Origin: Mytilus californianus
Taxonomy: Eukaryota; Mollusca; Bivalvia; Mytilida; Mytilidae
Reading direction: 5' to 3'
DNA: 64,000 nt
Assembly: GCF_021869535.1 (NCBI RefSeq)
Contig: NW_026262701.1
Location: forward strand, 2,247,501 to 2,311,500
Part shown: piece by piece, positions 54,979 to 64,000 of the stretch
Position numbering within the stretch: position 1 is the stretch's first letter
How the letters are laid out: each line of letters starts with the position of its first letter
The notes under the pieces: model-generated
Database searches by the model: none
What the model saw: only the letters and a program-made list of their open reading frames with translations
What the model was told of the DNA's origin: nothing
Made by a program: the position numbers and the translations under genes

Positions 54979-55340
54979 TTCTATCTAAGAAGCTCCTGTA
55001 AGAAGTCTGTCTCATATAGATAGATGAACAAGTCAGTGTTTGCTACTTTTCATTCTTTCTAAGAAGCTCCTGTAAGAAGTCTGTCTCATCTAGATAGATG
55101 AACAAGTCATCAAGGTCAGCAAGAAGTGGTGCACAGTTGGTCCCCATAAAAAATGCCGCTTGTTTGTTTAAAACACATCCTCCTAACGTAACAAATATGT
55201 TCTAAATAAAAAAAAATCAAGCATTTTGTCAATGTTAGATTTATAGATTTTTTTGGTTTGTTTAAATCAGAGTGGTTTATTTTGCACCTAAATTAGATAT
55301 TTGTAACTACCTTGGCAATTCTTTTTTGAAACAAAGTTGG
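54979..55340 (-). pseudogene. PLE RT core remnant with internal 73-bp tandem duplication
   Basis: The minus strand reads FFMGTNCAPLLADL near 55150, then DDLFIYLDETDFLQELL (about 55108-55060), the region after the first RT palm motif in PLEs. The segment AAGAAGCTCCTGTAAGAAGT occurs twice, 73 bp apart (about 54988 and 55061), so part of the RT is duplicated in tandem. The upstream part is broken by stops. Confidence 0.65.
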
Positions 55341-56200
55341 AGCAATTTTGCAATTCTTTTTTTTTTGTTCATTTTGTCAAAAAGAAGCTACCAGTTTAAA
55401 ACAATTGATTGAATATCTGCATGTAATTGATATTATTTACTAGTTCTTGCTAGTTCTAGTGTTTGATTATTTTTGGTAAGGCAAACATTTTAGCAACATT
55501 CTTTGTACAATGTTTTATAAAATGATAGTAATTTCTGATATACTGTTTGCAGTGATATAGTAGTCTATTATGGTTTAGATACAATATGATTAATTTCAAA
55601 CTTCATATTGCTAAGAGTTGTAAACAACTTAACCTTTCTAGCTTTAGCTTGGCATTTGTAAAAATAGCTTGATTTTCTGTGAATAGACACATTCAAATTC
55701 ATTAACCATTAGTACATAAAAGCATTTTAAACTTTAGAACATGACCCAAGGTGACAAGTTGAAATCATAAAAAAGTTACAATTTTCAGGTTAAAGGAAAG
55801 ACAAATGAACGAAAGACACAAAAAATAATGACACTGACAAATAAATGATTACATTATGCAATACACAAGACCAAAGAAAACGGGCAAATGATCGGAAAAG
55901 TAAGATGCCTTTCCTCCACTCCACTTTGAGAACCTGTCATGTTGTTTTTTGCTTGTTATGATGCGGTCATGACTCCAAGCAATCGTTTATAGTCATTTAT
56001 GAAAAGAAGTGTGATTACAAAAGAAAATATTTGCCATATATTTGTTTATATTGGTCAACCAAGTCTTAAATCTTTTACCAACATGAAAATTCCTAGATAA
56101 CACTAACGTTCCTGTCAAATAGCAATGTTCTATCAGGAAACGTTTGGTAGGTTACACAAGCTCGTGAAAATCTAATCACTTAGATATATAAACTTCATAA
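55340..56200 (-). repeat. Second inverted pair IR2, right arm
   Basis: Reverse-complement partner of 42304-43170. At its far end the minus strand reads CVTYQTFPDR.LLFDR, a PLE-type C-terminal piece. With the RT remnants at 43985 and 55150 on the matching side, both arms are probably two opposite copies of the same diverged PLE lineage. Confidence 0.6.
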
Positions 56201-56394
56201 TTAGTATTATCCTTTAACTTCTTGTTCCGATTATAGATGATGTCTTCTCACTAATTCATTTAAAGTTTGGTGACTGTGATGAACGCATCTTTCCCATTCA
56301 TATAGAGTATATTTATATTGACAAAATTGTGGGAGCAACCAAAACAGACATAATAGGTAAATGTTGCAATAACTGGGATCAAGCAGACTAAAAT

Positions 56395-56615
56395 GTTTAA
56401 AACGTAAAATTACAGAAATACCGAACTCCATGAAAAATTCAAAATGGAAAGTCCCTTATCGAATGGCAAAATCAAAAGCTCAAACACACCAAACGAATGA
56501 AACAACTGTCATAGTTTTGACTTGGTACAGGCATTCCCTTATGTAGAAACTGGTAGATTAAACCTAGTTTTGCAGCTAGCTAAACCTCTCACTTGTATGA
56601 CAGTCGCATAAAATT
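56395..56615 (-). repeat. PLE-A tail R3
   Basis: Plus strand AAATACCGAACTCCATGAAA, CAAACACACCAAACGAATG, TTGACTTGGTACAGGCATTC, CTCACTTGTATGACAGTCGC. It is followed directly, on its 5' side, by PLE RT sequence. Confidence 0.65.
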
Positions 56616-56770
56616 CCACATACATACGTAATCCCTCTTTCACTGCGCACAAAAGTTTTTTTAATCAACGGACAATTCCTTTGTAGAACATGCAGATGAG
56701 CCAGCAATGTACCTTTGTTTGCAAGGTGTTGTGTGAAGGCATTGTGTCGGATAAAACAAAACATCACGAA
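56616..56770 (-). pseudogene. PLE-A RT fragment joined to its tail
   Basis: The minus strand holds QRYIAGSSACSTKELS-like codons (GGTACATTGCTGGCTCATCT) and the CAGTGAAAGAGGG stretch of the AVKEG motif, then tail R3 without the rest of the RT: an internal deletion. Confidence 0.6.
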
Positions 56771-57000
56771 AAGAGATGATTTTTGCTTCCCAATTTATGA
56801 TTTATCACCTAGTTGATAAGATATATCACAGCTTGGGTTTCCTATAATGATTTCCTTGATAGAGGGTTGCTTCTAACAGGGAAGTCATTAAACCAATGAT
56901 TCCCAGTCATTTCTTCGAACATTTTACAGACGCCATGAGGAGTTGGTTGACCGTTATGGAATAAAAACTCATCAAAGATACCAGGCTTATAATTTGGTAC
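56771..57000 (+). pseudogene. PLE-B-type C-terminal fragment
   Basis: Plus strand KRDDFCFPIYDL, FPIMISLIEGC, then LRTFYRRHEELVDRYGIKTH at about 56920-56980, running straight into R7 (AAAGATACCAGG). Opposite in orientation to the adjoining PLE-A fragment. Confidence 0.6.
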
Positions 57001-57149
57001 GCTGGACGCGCGTTTCGTCTACAAAAGACTCATGAGGGGCGCTCAAATATAAAAAAAGTTGGAGAGCTAAATCAAATACAGTTGGAAGGCATTAATAACC
57101 TGTAACTCTGAAAGGTTGTGGCTATGGCAATGTATTCCTAGAGTAGAAT

Positions 57150-57637
57150 AAACTTAGTTTTTTTTTATCATGGAAACATTTTCTAAAAATTGAATTTGCA
57201 GAATTTTTTCGAATATCTGCGTTAAAGATCATGACAGATATGTTCTAATTGTCTTAACGAAAATCCCTTCCATTTTCTTTTCCTTAAATGTGACATCACT
57301 GTATGAGATGTGTTACCTAATGTGTACTTCAATAGGCAACTTTAAACACCAGTTGTTATAGTTAAAGTAGAATTTCATTACCCTTTCACAGCCGCTGATG
57401 GCACACCAGGTTTTTTGTGGGCTTCATATTGCTAATAGTTTAGCTTTCTCCACTGAATAGTTGTAACATGATAGGGGTCATCTAAAAGTATGTATGGTAA
57501 TTTTCAAATGCATATAATTTAGACTTAATATAATTTGACAAACAGTGTGTCATTGTGTAGCATTACACATGTTTCATGAATATTGAGCAATAACGCACCA
57601 AAACAAAGCAATGTCAGAGTCACCATCTCCAGCAGTT
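57150..57637. other. Non-coding, related to 30.2-31.0 and 47.3-47.6 kb
   Basis: Contains the empty TTAA site (57254-57257, GTCTTAACGAAAATCCC) of the 570-bp element and the TGTGACATCACTGTATGAGA block. No gene. Confidence 0.5.
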
Positions 57638-57943
57638 AAGGAATGACTGTAATATTGTGTTCTGTCTATGAAGAAATAACATCAAAAATGTGGTGCACAC
57701 TGAATAACACGCGTAGCGGTTTATTTTAAAGTGTGCACCACATTTTTTATGTTATTTCGAATAGACAGAAAAAATATTACAGTCATTTCTTATAATTTAA
57801 TTCTTAATTCCATTTTAAACCAGAGTAAATCATGAAAAAACGTTGATGACGTCAAGGTCACATGACAAAATTATGTCTATGAGCTGATAAACAAAACAAC
57901 GTCAGCCAATCGCAAGACGCGTTATATCCAAAATTAAATTATA
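57638..57943. mobile_element. Hairpin (foldback) element, second copy
   Basis: AAGGAATGACTGTAATATTG pairs with AAATATTACAGTCATTTCTT; GTGGTGCACACT pairs with AGTGTGCACCAC around a loop with AACACGCGTAGCGG. The 150-base 3' part (TTGATGACGTCAAGGTCACA, AAATTAAATTAT end) matches 46690-46833. Confidence 0.7.
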
Positions 57944-58039
57944 TAACTATAACCATAACATTAAGAAGATGTGATATGATTGACAATGAGACAAATATCC
58001 ACAAGCGTTTAAATGATTTAGATGAAAGCAAATAATGTC

Positions 58040-58310
58040 TTAAAAAATGTGATACCCGCTCCGATTCTCACATTTCACGTGCTTATAGAATAGTTATCAT
58101 CGTGGACACCTCCTTCCTTGGTTTTTATGAGGTTCAGTCTTTAATTATCTGTGCAGTGTTTTATATGTTCTTTGTTTTGTTTTGTTCGGGTTTTTTTTTT
58201 ACATATAAGTTATGGTGTTTTTTGTTTGTGTTCCTTTTATGGTTTTCTTTGGCAGTTTGTATCTTAATGAAAATCTTCTATGAATGTGAAAGGTACTTTT
58301 ATTTTTCAAA
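58040..58310 (+). repeat. Repeat R2b copy
   Basis: GTGATACCCGCTCCGATTCT, ACGTGCTTATAGAATAGTTA, TATCTGTGCAGTGTTTTATA. In register with 45010-45300, and the flanking 300 bases on the right also match, so the two loci are a segmental duplication. Confidence 0.6.
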
Positions 58311-59290
58311 TTAACATTTGATTCTGTTTTTTAGTGTTTAGACCCCCTTGAAAAAGTTACAGGCAAACTGTTAACTTTGTCTGAATATTAAAATAAACAA
58401 CAGTTATTGACGTGGTATCAGTGACAGAATAATTATTATTTTTGAAGTCATCGTTAGCAAACAGTTTCATGACGATTGACCTTTTCACCTTTATTTTACA
58501 TGTTCAAATACAGATTTCATAATAAAACAAATCCCTCATTTATCATTTCTTCTTTTGTACTCTAATGAAATGAATTTTGTATTTTTTTTTATTAATGTGT
58601 ATTCATCAAGAAATGTCAGTAAATAAATAATCAGTGCTAACCTGTTACACTCTTCAGTAGTTACAGTATGTTATTTCTGAATATTTTTCGTTATTTGGTA
58701 AGAATGAGAATTTAATGTTGATCGTAAATATTAGAATGTGTTTTGGTAAATAGATAGGACTGAATTCTTCTGCAAATGTTTCACTAATGCTGTATAATTT
58801 AATAACTATAGAAACATATCATATGTGTAATATATTGCAGAGTCCGAATTACATTCTTTAAAGTTTCTTTCCTTTCATATAACAAAAAGTTATTTTGCAC
58901 TACTCCTTATTGTTTTTTATTAGGTAATATTGCAAACTTCACATGTTCTTTTAAAATTTTACCTCGAGGGACATCGTTAACATAAATGAATGTATGTGTT
59001 ACGTTGTATTTGTATCCGAAATAAAATACATAGTATAATTTCCGCGGAAGATTTTTTTTTCTTTTTTCTTTCATATATTTTTAAATTAAAAATTAGTCAA
59101 AATCTACCTAAATTGGTGTTTAGTTTATTTGTGGTTAAAGTTCAGGAAACCACAATTATGTTCTTACAAATGAAGCTTTGGTACATTTATTTGTAGTAAA
59201 GATTGAAAGACTTTAAAAATCTCTCTGACATGAAACAAATTTGGGGTAAATTGGGCCTACTTCTTTATTCACAACTTTCGAATTAGAGCT
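58310..59290. other. Non-coding, paralogous to 45.3-45.8 and 46.8-47.06 kb
   Basis: AACAACAGTTATTGACGTGG (58400) matches 45385; ATGTTCTTTTAAAATTTTAC and ACATCGTTAACATAAATG (58942-58990) match 46850-46900. The point near 58920 is the empty site of the hairpin element. No gene. Confidence 0.5.
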
Positions 59291-59299
59291 GGATATATT

Positions 59300-59522
59300 G
59301 TGTTGATGACTGTATCACTCTAGTCATCTTTAGAGGTCGATGTATTGTATAGAAAGCTGTCTATTGCTGACGACTGTATCTCTTTAGTTCTCTTTAGAGC
59401 TCTATATTTTATTTTAGAAAGCTGTCTATTGTTGACGACTGTATCACTCTTGTTATCTTTAGAGATCAATATATTGTATAGAAAGCTGTCTATTGTTGAC
59501 GACTGTATCATTCATGTTATCT
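59300..59522 (+). repeat. 64-bp minisatellite, about 3.5 units (left part)
   Basis: The landmark GACTGTATC lies at 59308, 59372, 59437 and 59501, 64-65 bp apart; units also share AGAAAGCTGTCTATTG and ATCTTTAGAG. A further unit is found at 60680-60750 after a 1.15-kb insertion. Confidence 0.85.
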
Positions 59523-60673
59523 CGTGCATGTTCACACTATACGGACTTCTTAAACGGAAGTGTGTTCCTTACGCAGAAACTGCTCCCACAGAGTTATGAG
59601 GAGGAAAGATTAAAAATGACACTCCGTAAATTTTATGGACAACATCACGAACTGGTTGATCTATACGATGTGTCTGTGTCTAAACTTACTAACGACATTT
59701 TTTACCACGTCATAGATTGTGGTTTACCATCTACGTCGTCTGGTCTTCTAAGTACCGAACGTGACCTATTTCCGGATATGACTGTTTTGCTGAGTGTAAA
59801 TTCGCATTGCTATAAGACGTGTCTCGGTATTTGTATACCCAATATTCATGTATTCAGTTATGATGTCACATCTGTTATTCTGTTTGGATGTTGTTTAATG
59901 ACTTATAGTTTGTGGTTTTAATTCTATTTTTATTTTCTATATGTATGTGAAAATAAAGATATGAATCACCTTGTTCATTTACATGATTTTGGGTTTAAAG
60001 CAACTATATGCACAGGATTTATTTGTTTTTACACAGTTTGATTCAAAAGAAGAACCGACATGGTTATAAAATACAAATAATTACACAATTATGGTTAAAA
60101 TATACATGAAATAACACCATTACAAACTTAATCCCAATGTTTTATTCTATTTTTAGAAATTAACCTGTGGCTTCACTTTTTGTGGAGTTGATACATTCGT
60201 GTGACACACAGTTCATTATTCTATTGTGCTGAATTTGTGTGCTGTCGTAAATTAATTCTAGGTGTTAGTTGTTATTCTGTGGTTTAAATGTTGAAATGTA
60301 CTATTATTTATTTATGTATTTCTCTGTCCTGAACGTTCTTGCATTCATTTGTACTGTATTCCTGTCACGTAATATTGTCATTTAGCGGTATTTTTAACAT
60401 AATCATATACGCGGGAGGTTTGGCAAGCCATAAAACCAGGTTCAATCCACCATTTTTTCTTAACATGTCCTGTACCAAGCCAGGAATATGGCAGTTGTTA
60501 TCACATGGTCCGTTTCTATGTATGTTGGCGATTGTTTTTGTAGCAGTTCAGTGTTTATGTTGTTCCGTTTTGTTTCCTCTTATAATTGATGTGTTTCCCT
60601 CAGTTTTGGTTTGTGACCCAGATTTGTTTTAGTTAAATCGATTTGAACAGCAGTATACTACTATTGCCTTTAT
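59523..60673 (+). mobile_element. PLE-C insertion, 5'-truncated, with 6-bp target duplication
   Basis: Inserted inside a 64-bp minisatellite unit; TTATCT is present on both sides (59517-59522 and 60674-60679). The insert begins in coding sequence (RACSHYTDFLNGSVFL), continues LRKFYGQHHELVDLYDVSVS, and stays open to a stop at 59919-59921 with a C-terminal extension not seen in PLE-A or B. An AATAAAG lies at about 59952, then about 700 bases of 3' region ending CAGTATACTACTATTGCCTT. This joins PLE-C coding sequence to tail R1 in a single insertion. RT catalytic motifs are lost by truncation. Confidence 0.8.
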
Positions 60674-60750
60674 TTATCTTAAGAGCTCGATACATTGTAT
60701 AGAAAGCTGTCTATTGTTGATGACTGTATCACTCTAGTTATCTGTCGGTT
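60674..60750 (+). repeat. 64-bp minisatellite, right part
   Basis: TTATCTTAAGAGCTCGATAC, AGAAAGCTGTCTATTGTTGA, GACTGTATCACTCTAGTTAT: one unit, continuing the array interrupted by PLE-C. Confidence 0.8.
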
Positions 60751-61430
60751 ATATTTGTTGTTGTGTTGCTGTCTTATTAACGTATAGCCATATCTTGTAT
60801 TCGTATGAACATGAAAGAAATGCGACAGATCGTAAGCAGCCTTATATAAAAGCAAGAATAGATTCCAATGCCATATCGAAGACTGATCCAGTAACTATAG
60901 ATGAAAGGTATCTTTTTAAACTCTGCATGAAAGACTGTTTCATACATTTCTAGATTCGCATTAATTGATACAGGTTTTGATTATTTCAGATTGCTGGCTT
61001 TTTATATTCTTTTACGATTTGCATTGTTAAATATTATATGAAATTGTGGATGGGGTTTCCATAGTAGATAAACGCAAGAATAGTGGACACTTTCATGGAT
61101 TACCTGATTACTCCTAGGGTAGAGATATTCCTTGAGAATCGTTTACATTGATTTTTATAGACCACGTGTTAGATTTCTTGAATTTAAAAAACAATTGCAA
61201 GTTTGTTATTATATTTCCTCCTGCTAACCAGAACCTTTTGTACGCCTATTGATGGGGAAAAATCTCTTCAGTGTCCGTTTTTATTTATTCTTTTTTGTTC
61301 TGAAATTGGACAACAGCTCTAGTTTCCATAGATACCGCTTGTTATCAACTTTACATACATACAAAAAACAATATAGTTAACAACATCTCGAAACAACATC
61401 ATTTTCCAGAAATTGCAATCTTCATAATTG
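60750..61430. other. Gene-free AT-rich stretch
   Basis: No recognised repeat, ORF or RNA. Confidence 0.45.
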
Positions 61431-61650
61431 ATACCAAAGGTACATTCAAACTCATAAGTCGAAAATAAACTGACAACGCCATGGCAAATAACGAGAAAAG
61501 AACAAAACACGAACAACGGTATACAAAACACAAAATAGAAAACTAAAGAGCAACACGAACTCCACTAAAACCGTACATAATCTCAGGTGCTCCGGAAGGG
61601 AAACAAGATCATGTTCTATATGTGGAACACGTCGTGTTGATGAGAATCAT
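61430..61650 (-). mobile_element. Solo PLE-B 3' tail
   Basis: Plus strand: CATTCAAACTCATAAGTCGA, AACTGACAACGCCATGGC, AACACGAACTCCACTAAAAC, TCTCAGGTGCTCCGGAAGGG, ACACGTCGTGTTGATGAG. In register with 12840-13050. The 70-codon minus-strand frame at 61319-61531 is tail sequence. Confidence 0.65.
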
Positions 61651-63340
61651 TTAATACAAAATCTATAATGTGTATTTTAAGAAATAAACTTCAAAGTTTA
61701 TTGCAAAATAACATAGATTTCGGAGTAGAATTTTCGTCATGACACTATCTGATTATTTCCATTTCATTTCTAAGATGTATGGTATTGTTGCCCACGTGTT
61801 TTACCCCAAATGATTTGACTCTTCTTATAAAAATACTATCGTTTTGTAAAAGATTTTTAGTTCAAAACCATGGACTTTAATATATTAAATTTTATATACC
61901 GTAAAACTACAAAAATGCGACAGAAGCACAATTAACACTAAACTAGTCATGGTAACGTGATTGATGATGTCATCTCTTGTTCAAAGGTCAACTCTTATAG
62001 TGGGATATGAAGACCTTCGCTGACGCATGCGTAGTAATCCCATCTAAGCTTGGCCGCTTCTTCAACTCACTTCACTTGTCATTCATGCGTTAATCCTTTT
62101 TTCGATCCATTTATGAATGACGTCACAATGCAATGACATCACGGCTCCATCACATGCTTCTCCACAAGTAAAACCTTAATCGTCAAACCAAATACTGAGA
62201 TTAGAAACCTTGTTTAGAAAAAAAAATAGTCATGTATTTGAGTTATCTCCCCTAAAAGTGCCCACAACTGTAGTACATGGAATAAATGGGAAGGGTGGGG
62301 GATAAAAGATAGAAAAACCTGGACAAAAATTAAAGAACAGATTGACGTCTAAAGACAAGAGTGGAGAATAATGGAATGCTGAAATATAAACCATATAGAA
62401 TATTTGGCAAAATATAGAGTAAAATGGTAACAAAAAATATACCGAATACAGAAACGACGACAGCCTCCTAAAGTCCGGACCTTCTTCTTTTGTAATTTAC
62501 TGACTTTATCTCTATTTTGTCTATTTTAAAAATAAGAAAATGTGATATGCTTGCCAATGATGCAACTGTCAATAAAGACTAAGGGATAAAAAGGTAGACA
62601 GTTATAAGTCACTCACCTTTATTCTGGAATTAAAGCATTTTAAAGGGTTCAACTTTTATAAGAATTACTTATCACAAATACTGACGTATCTTATATATCT
62701 TTTTTAAGCTTTGGTGTCAAGTCTAACTAAAAAAGCAGTCTGCTTGTTTATATTTACCTCAAATTCAAGCATGGTCACACTCCAAAAAAAAAACAATACA
62801 AATTCCATCGAAATAACACCACCACGATCGGACACTGTATCTACCATGAATGAGCGAGACACACATAGGGTAGACAGCAACCAACTAAAACCACATTGCT
62901 CTACTCTTTAACAAGCATTGTACAGTTGTGTTGCACCACAACATAAGGCAAAAATTGTAAAATCAGTTGGAAAGGGTTTGGCTTATCAGAAATGTACTAA
63001 GCACAAAAACAAAGACACAAAAATAACGAAGAAGTACTCTACTTTTTTGAAACTATCTTTGATGAGATTTTATCGAAAGCTAGTTCAGAGACCAATTTCA
63101 AATATAAATTTACCATGTTCTTCTTGAGTAAACTGTTGACATTGTATGCTATATACTTATAACAAATTTGTATTTGCTTATATGGCAATAATGTTTAAAA
63201 AAAAAACCCACATGCCTGTTGAAAATTTTTTAATGACGAACTGATGATCAGAACTTTCCAAATAATTATTTAACACTTAGTCAGAAATCTACATAAACAC
63301 GAATTATTCTGTTAGTTAATTTCAGTTTTGGAAATACTAT
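61650..63340. other. Non-coding stretch with CRE-like sites
   Basis: No convincing gene. GAATGACGTCACAATGCAATGACATCAC at 62116-62143 holds a TGACGTCA and a TGACATCA 12 bp apart, and GATGATGTCATC lies near 61962; these could be regulatory, but no promoter target is identifiable. A short R6 piece is at about 62539-62580. The frames at 62711-62911 and 62918-63127 have no recognisable motif. Confidence 0.4.
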
Positions 63341-63341
63341 A

Positions 63342-64000
63342 TTAATTTAATTCATACACGAACGCGTCATTGGCTTCATTTGCAACTAACAATTAATTGG
63401 TAGATTGGTCATAGTGTAGAACCCGTTGATATCTCAATCCATCATCATGTGATAACAGTTCGCGGTAGCGTTTTGCATCAGGAGAAATGACCAAAATATT
63501 GTCAGTATGACGTCCCGCTACGAACAAGTTTCCATCTTTGTCTACGGAGATACCGAGTGGGGTCAGTAGAACACTTGTATCACAGAATACCCACAGTATG
63601 ATTCCATGGTAATCACAACAAGTTACACTATGCTTTTCAAAGTTCGTCTAGAACAGTTTGTTCCCAAAAGTTGTGACGTAAGCCAAGGCCAAAAGTGTGT
63701 TACTGATAACATTGGTGATGGATCCATCATTCAGACTGACCATTTGTATTCCTCTCCCTTCGGCACAGTAAATCAAATTCCTATCCATGTATGCTATCCC
63801 ATCATTGTTGGAATTTACTGTCAGTACTTTTCTCGTTCTTTTATGTCAATTATATTACTCTTATTTGAATTACGAAACTTAACGGCATTAGAATCATCAC
63901 TAATAAATACCAAATCAAATGTACGACTTATATTGTTTATTTCAAAATCTTTTGAATTGTCAGATTGAAATACTCCTATTTTGTTTTCTGAACTGGAGAA
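63342..64000 (-). pseudogene. TRIM/NHL-like beta-propeller gene, C-terminal part, broken; runs off the window
   Basis: Minus strand from 64000: FSSSENKIGVFQSDNSKDFE, then ISRTFDLVFIS, a frame change near 63830, then KVLTVNSNNDGIAYMDRNLI, YCAEGRGIQMVSLNDGS, LLALAYVTTFGN, TCCDYHGIILWVF, PLGISVDKDGNLFVAGRHTD and RYRELLSHDDGLRYQRVL, ending VYELN and a stop at 63342-63344. The repeating G(I)..D.DGN(L)F[VI](A) and LIY...GRGIQ wording is typical of the C-terminal propeller of the TRIM2/3/56/71-like E3 ligases that are hugely expanded in bivalves. Defects: the shift near 63830, TAG at 63648-63650 and TAA at 63393-63395. The RING/B-box part, if any, is outside the window. Confidence 0.75.

Noticed and set aside
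63606-63968. 120-codon plus-strand open frame at the right edge
   Set aside because: It lies opposite the TRIM/NHL-like sequence, whose minus-strand residues match the family; the plus-strand translation has no recognisable features.

Overview
The window looks like nuclear DNA from a marine mussel (Mytilus-type bivalve). It is AT-rich, has no operon structure, and is saturated with dispersed repeats that I recognise as typical of Mytilus genomes (for example repeats carrying GACGCGCGTTTCGTCTAC or CGGTATACTACTGTTGCC). The genus is recalled knowledge plus inference, not a database result. No long multi-exon host gene is visible.

The one convincing host gene family is a set of five short, intronless, minus-strand ankyrin-repeat ORFs of 134 codons (ANK1-ANK5, at 16.2, 24.0, 33.8, 38.0 and 51.0 kb), plus two decayed copies (19.7 and 49.1 kb). 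Each lies in a copy of a larger duplicated block (D1 about 7-17.6 kb, D2 17.6-25.4 kb, D3 31.5-35.2 kb, D4 35.7-39.4 kb, D5 47.6-52.6 kb). D3 and D4 are nearly identical and recent. All five genes share a TATAAAA box 34-36 bp before the ATG, a CACGTG box at a fixed 21-bp layout (mutated in ANK5), and a distal TGACGTCATTATATGCG block. By-eye codon comparison suggests purifying selection on the protein.

Most of the rest is retroelement debris, chiefly reverse-transcriptase (RT) fragments that I assign to Penelope-like elements (PLEs). At least three lineages can be separated by their 3' tails. PLE-A ends in a tail finishing TTTGTGATTTTACTTTTT. PLE-B ends in a tail finishing near CTTTCGWCCCTCTT. 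PLE-C ends in a tail finishing CGGTATACTACTGTTGCCTTTATTT. Notable arrangements are a PLE-B copy inserted inside a PLE-A copy (12.4-16.2 kb), which itself landed about 40 bp past the ANK1 stop; a PLE-C insertion with a 6-bp target duplication inside a 64-bp minisatellite (59.3-60.75 kb); and a chimeric insertion made of a PLE-B tail fused to a LINE 3' end (10.73-11.58 kb). Comparing duplicated blocks gives empty sites that define a 570-bp TTAA-flanked DNA element (30.25-30.82 kb) and a hairpin-bearing element of about 300 bp (46.5 and 57.6 kb).

Other structure: a 1.2-1.6 kb inverted repeat (1-1640 and 5690-6915), a second inverted pair (42.3-44.2 and 55.0-56.2 kb), a 52-bp minisatellite (18.08-18.28 kb), a tandem duplication of about 317 bp (54.03-54.67 kb), and, at the right edge on the minus strand, a broken C-terminal part of a TRIM/NHL-like beta-propeller gene (63.34-64.0 kb). 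Repeat boundaries and identities are by eye.
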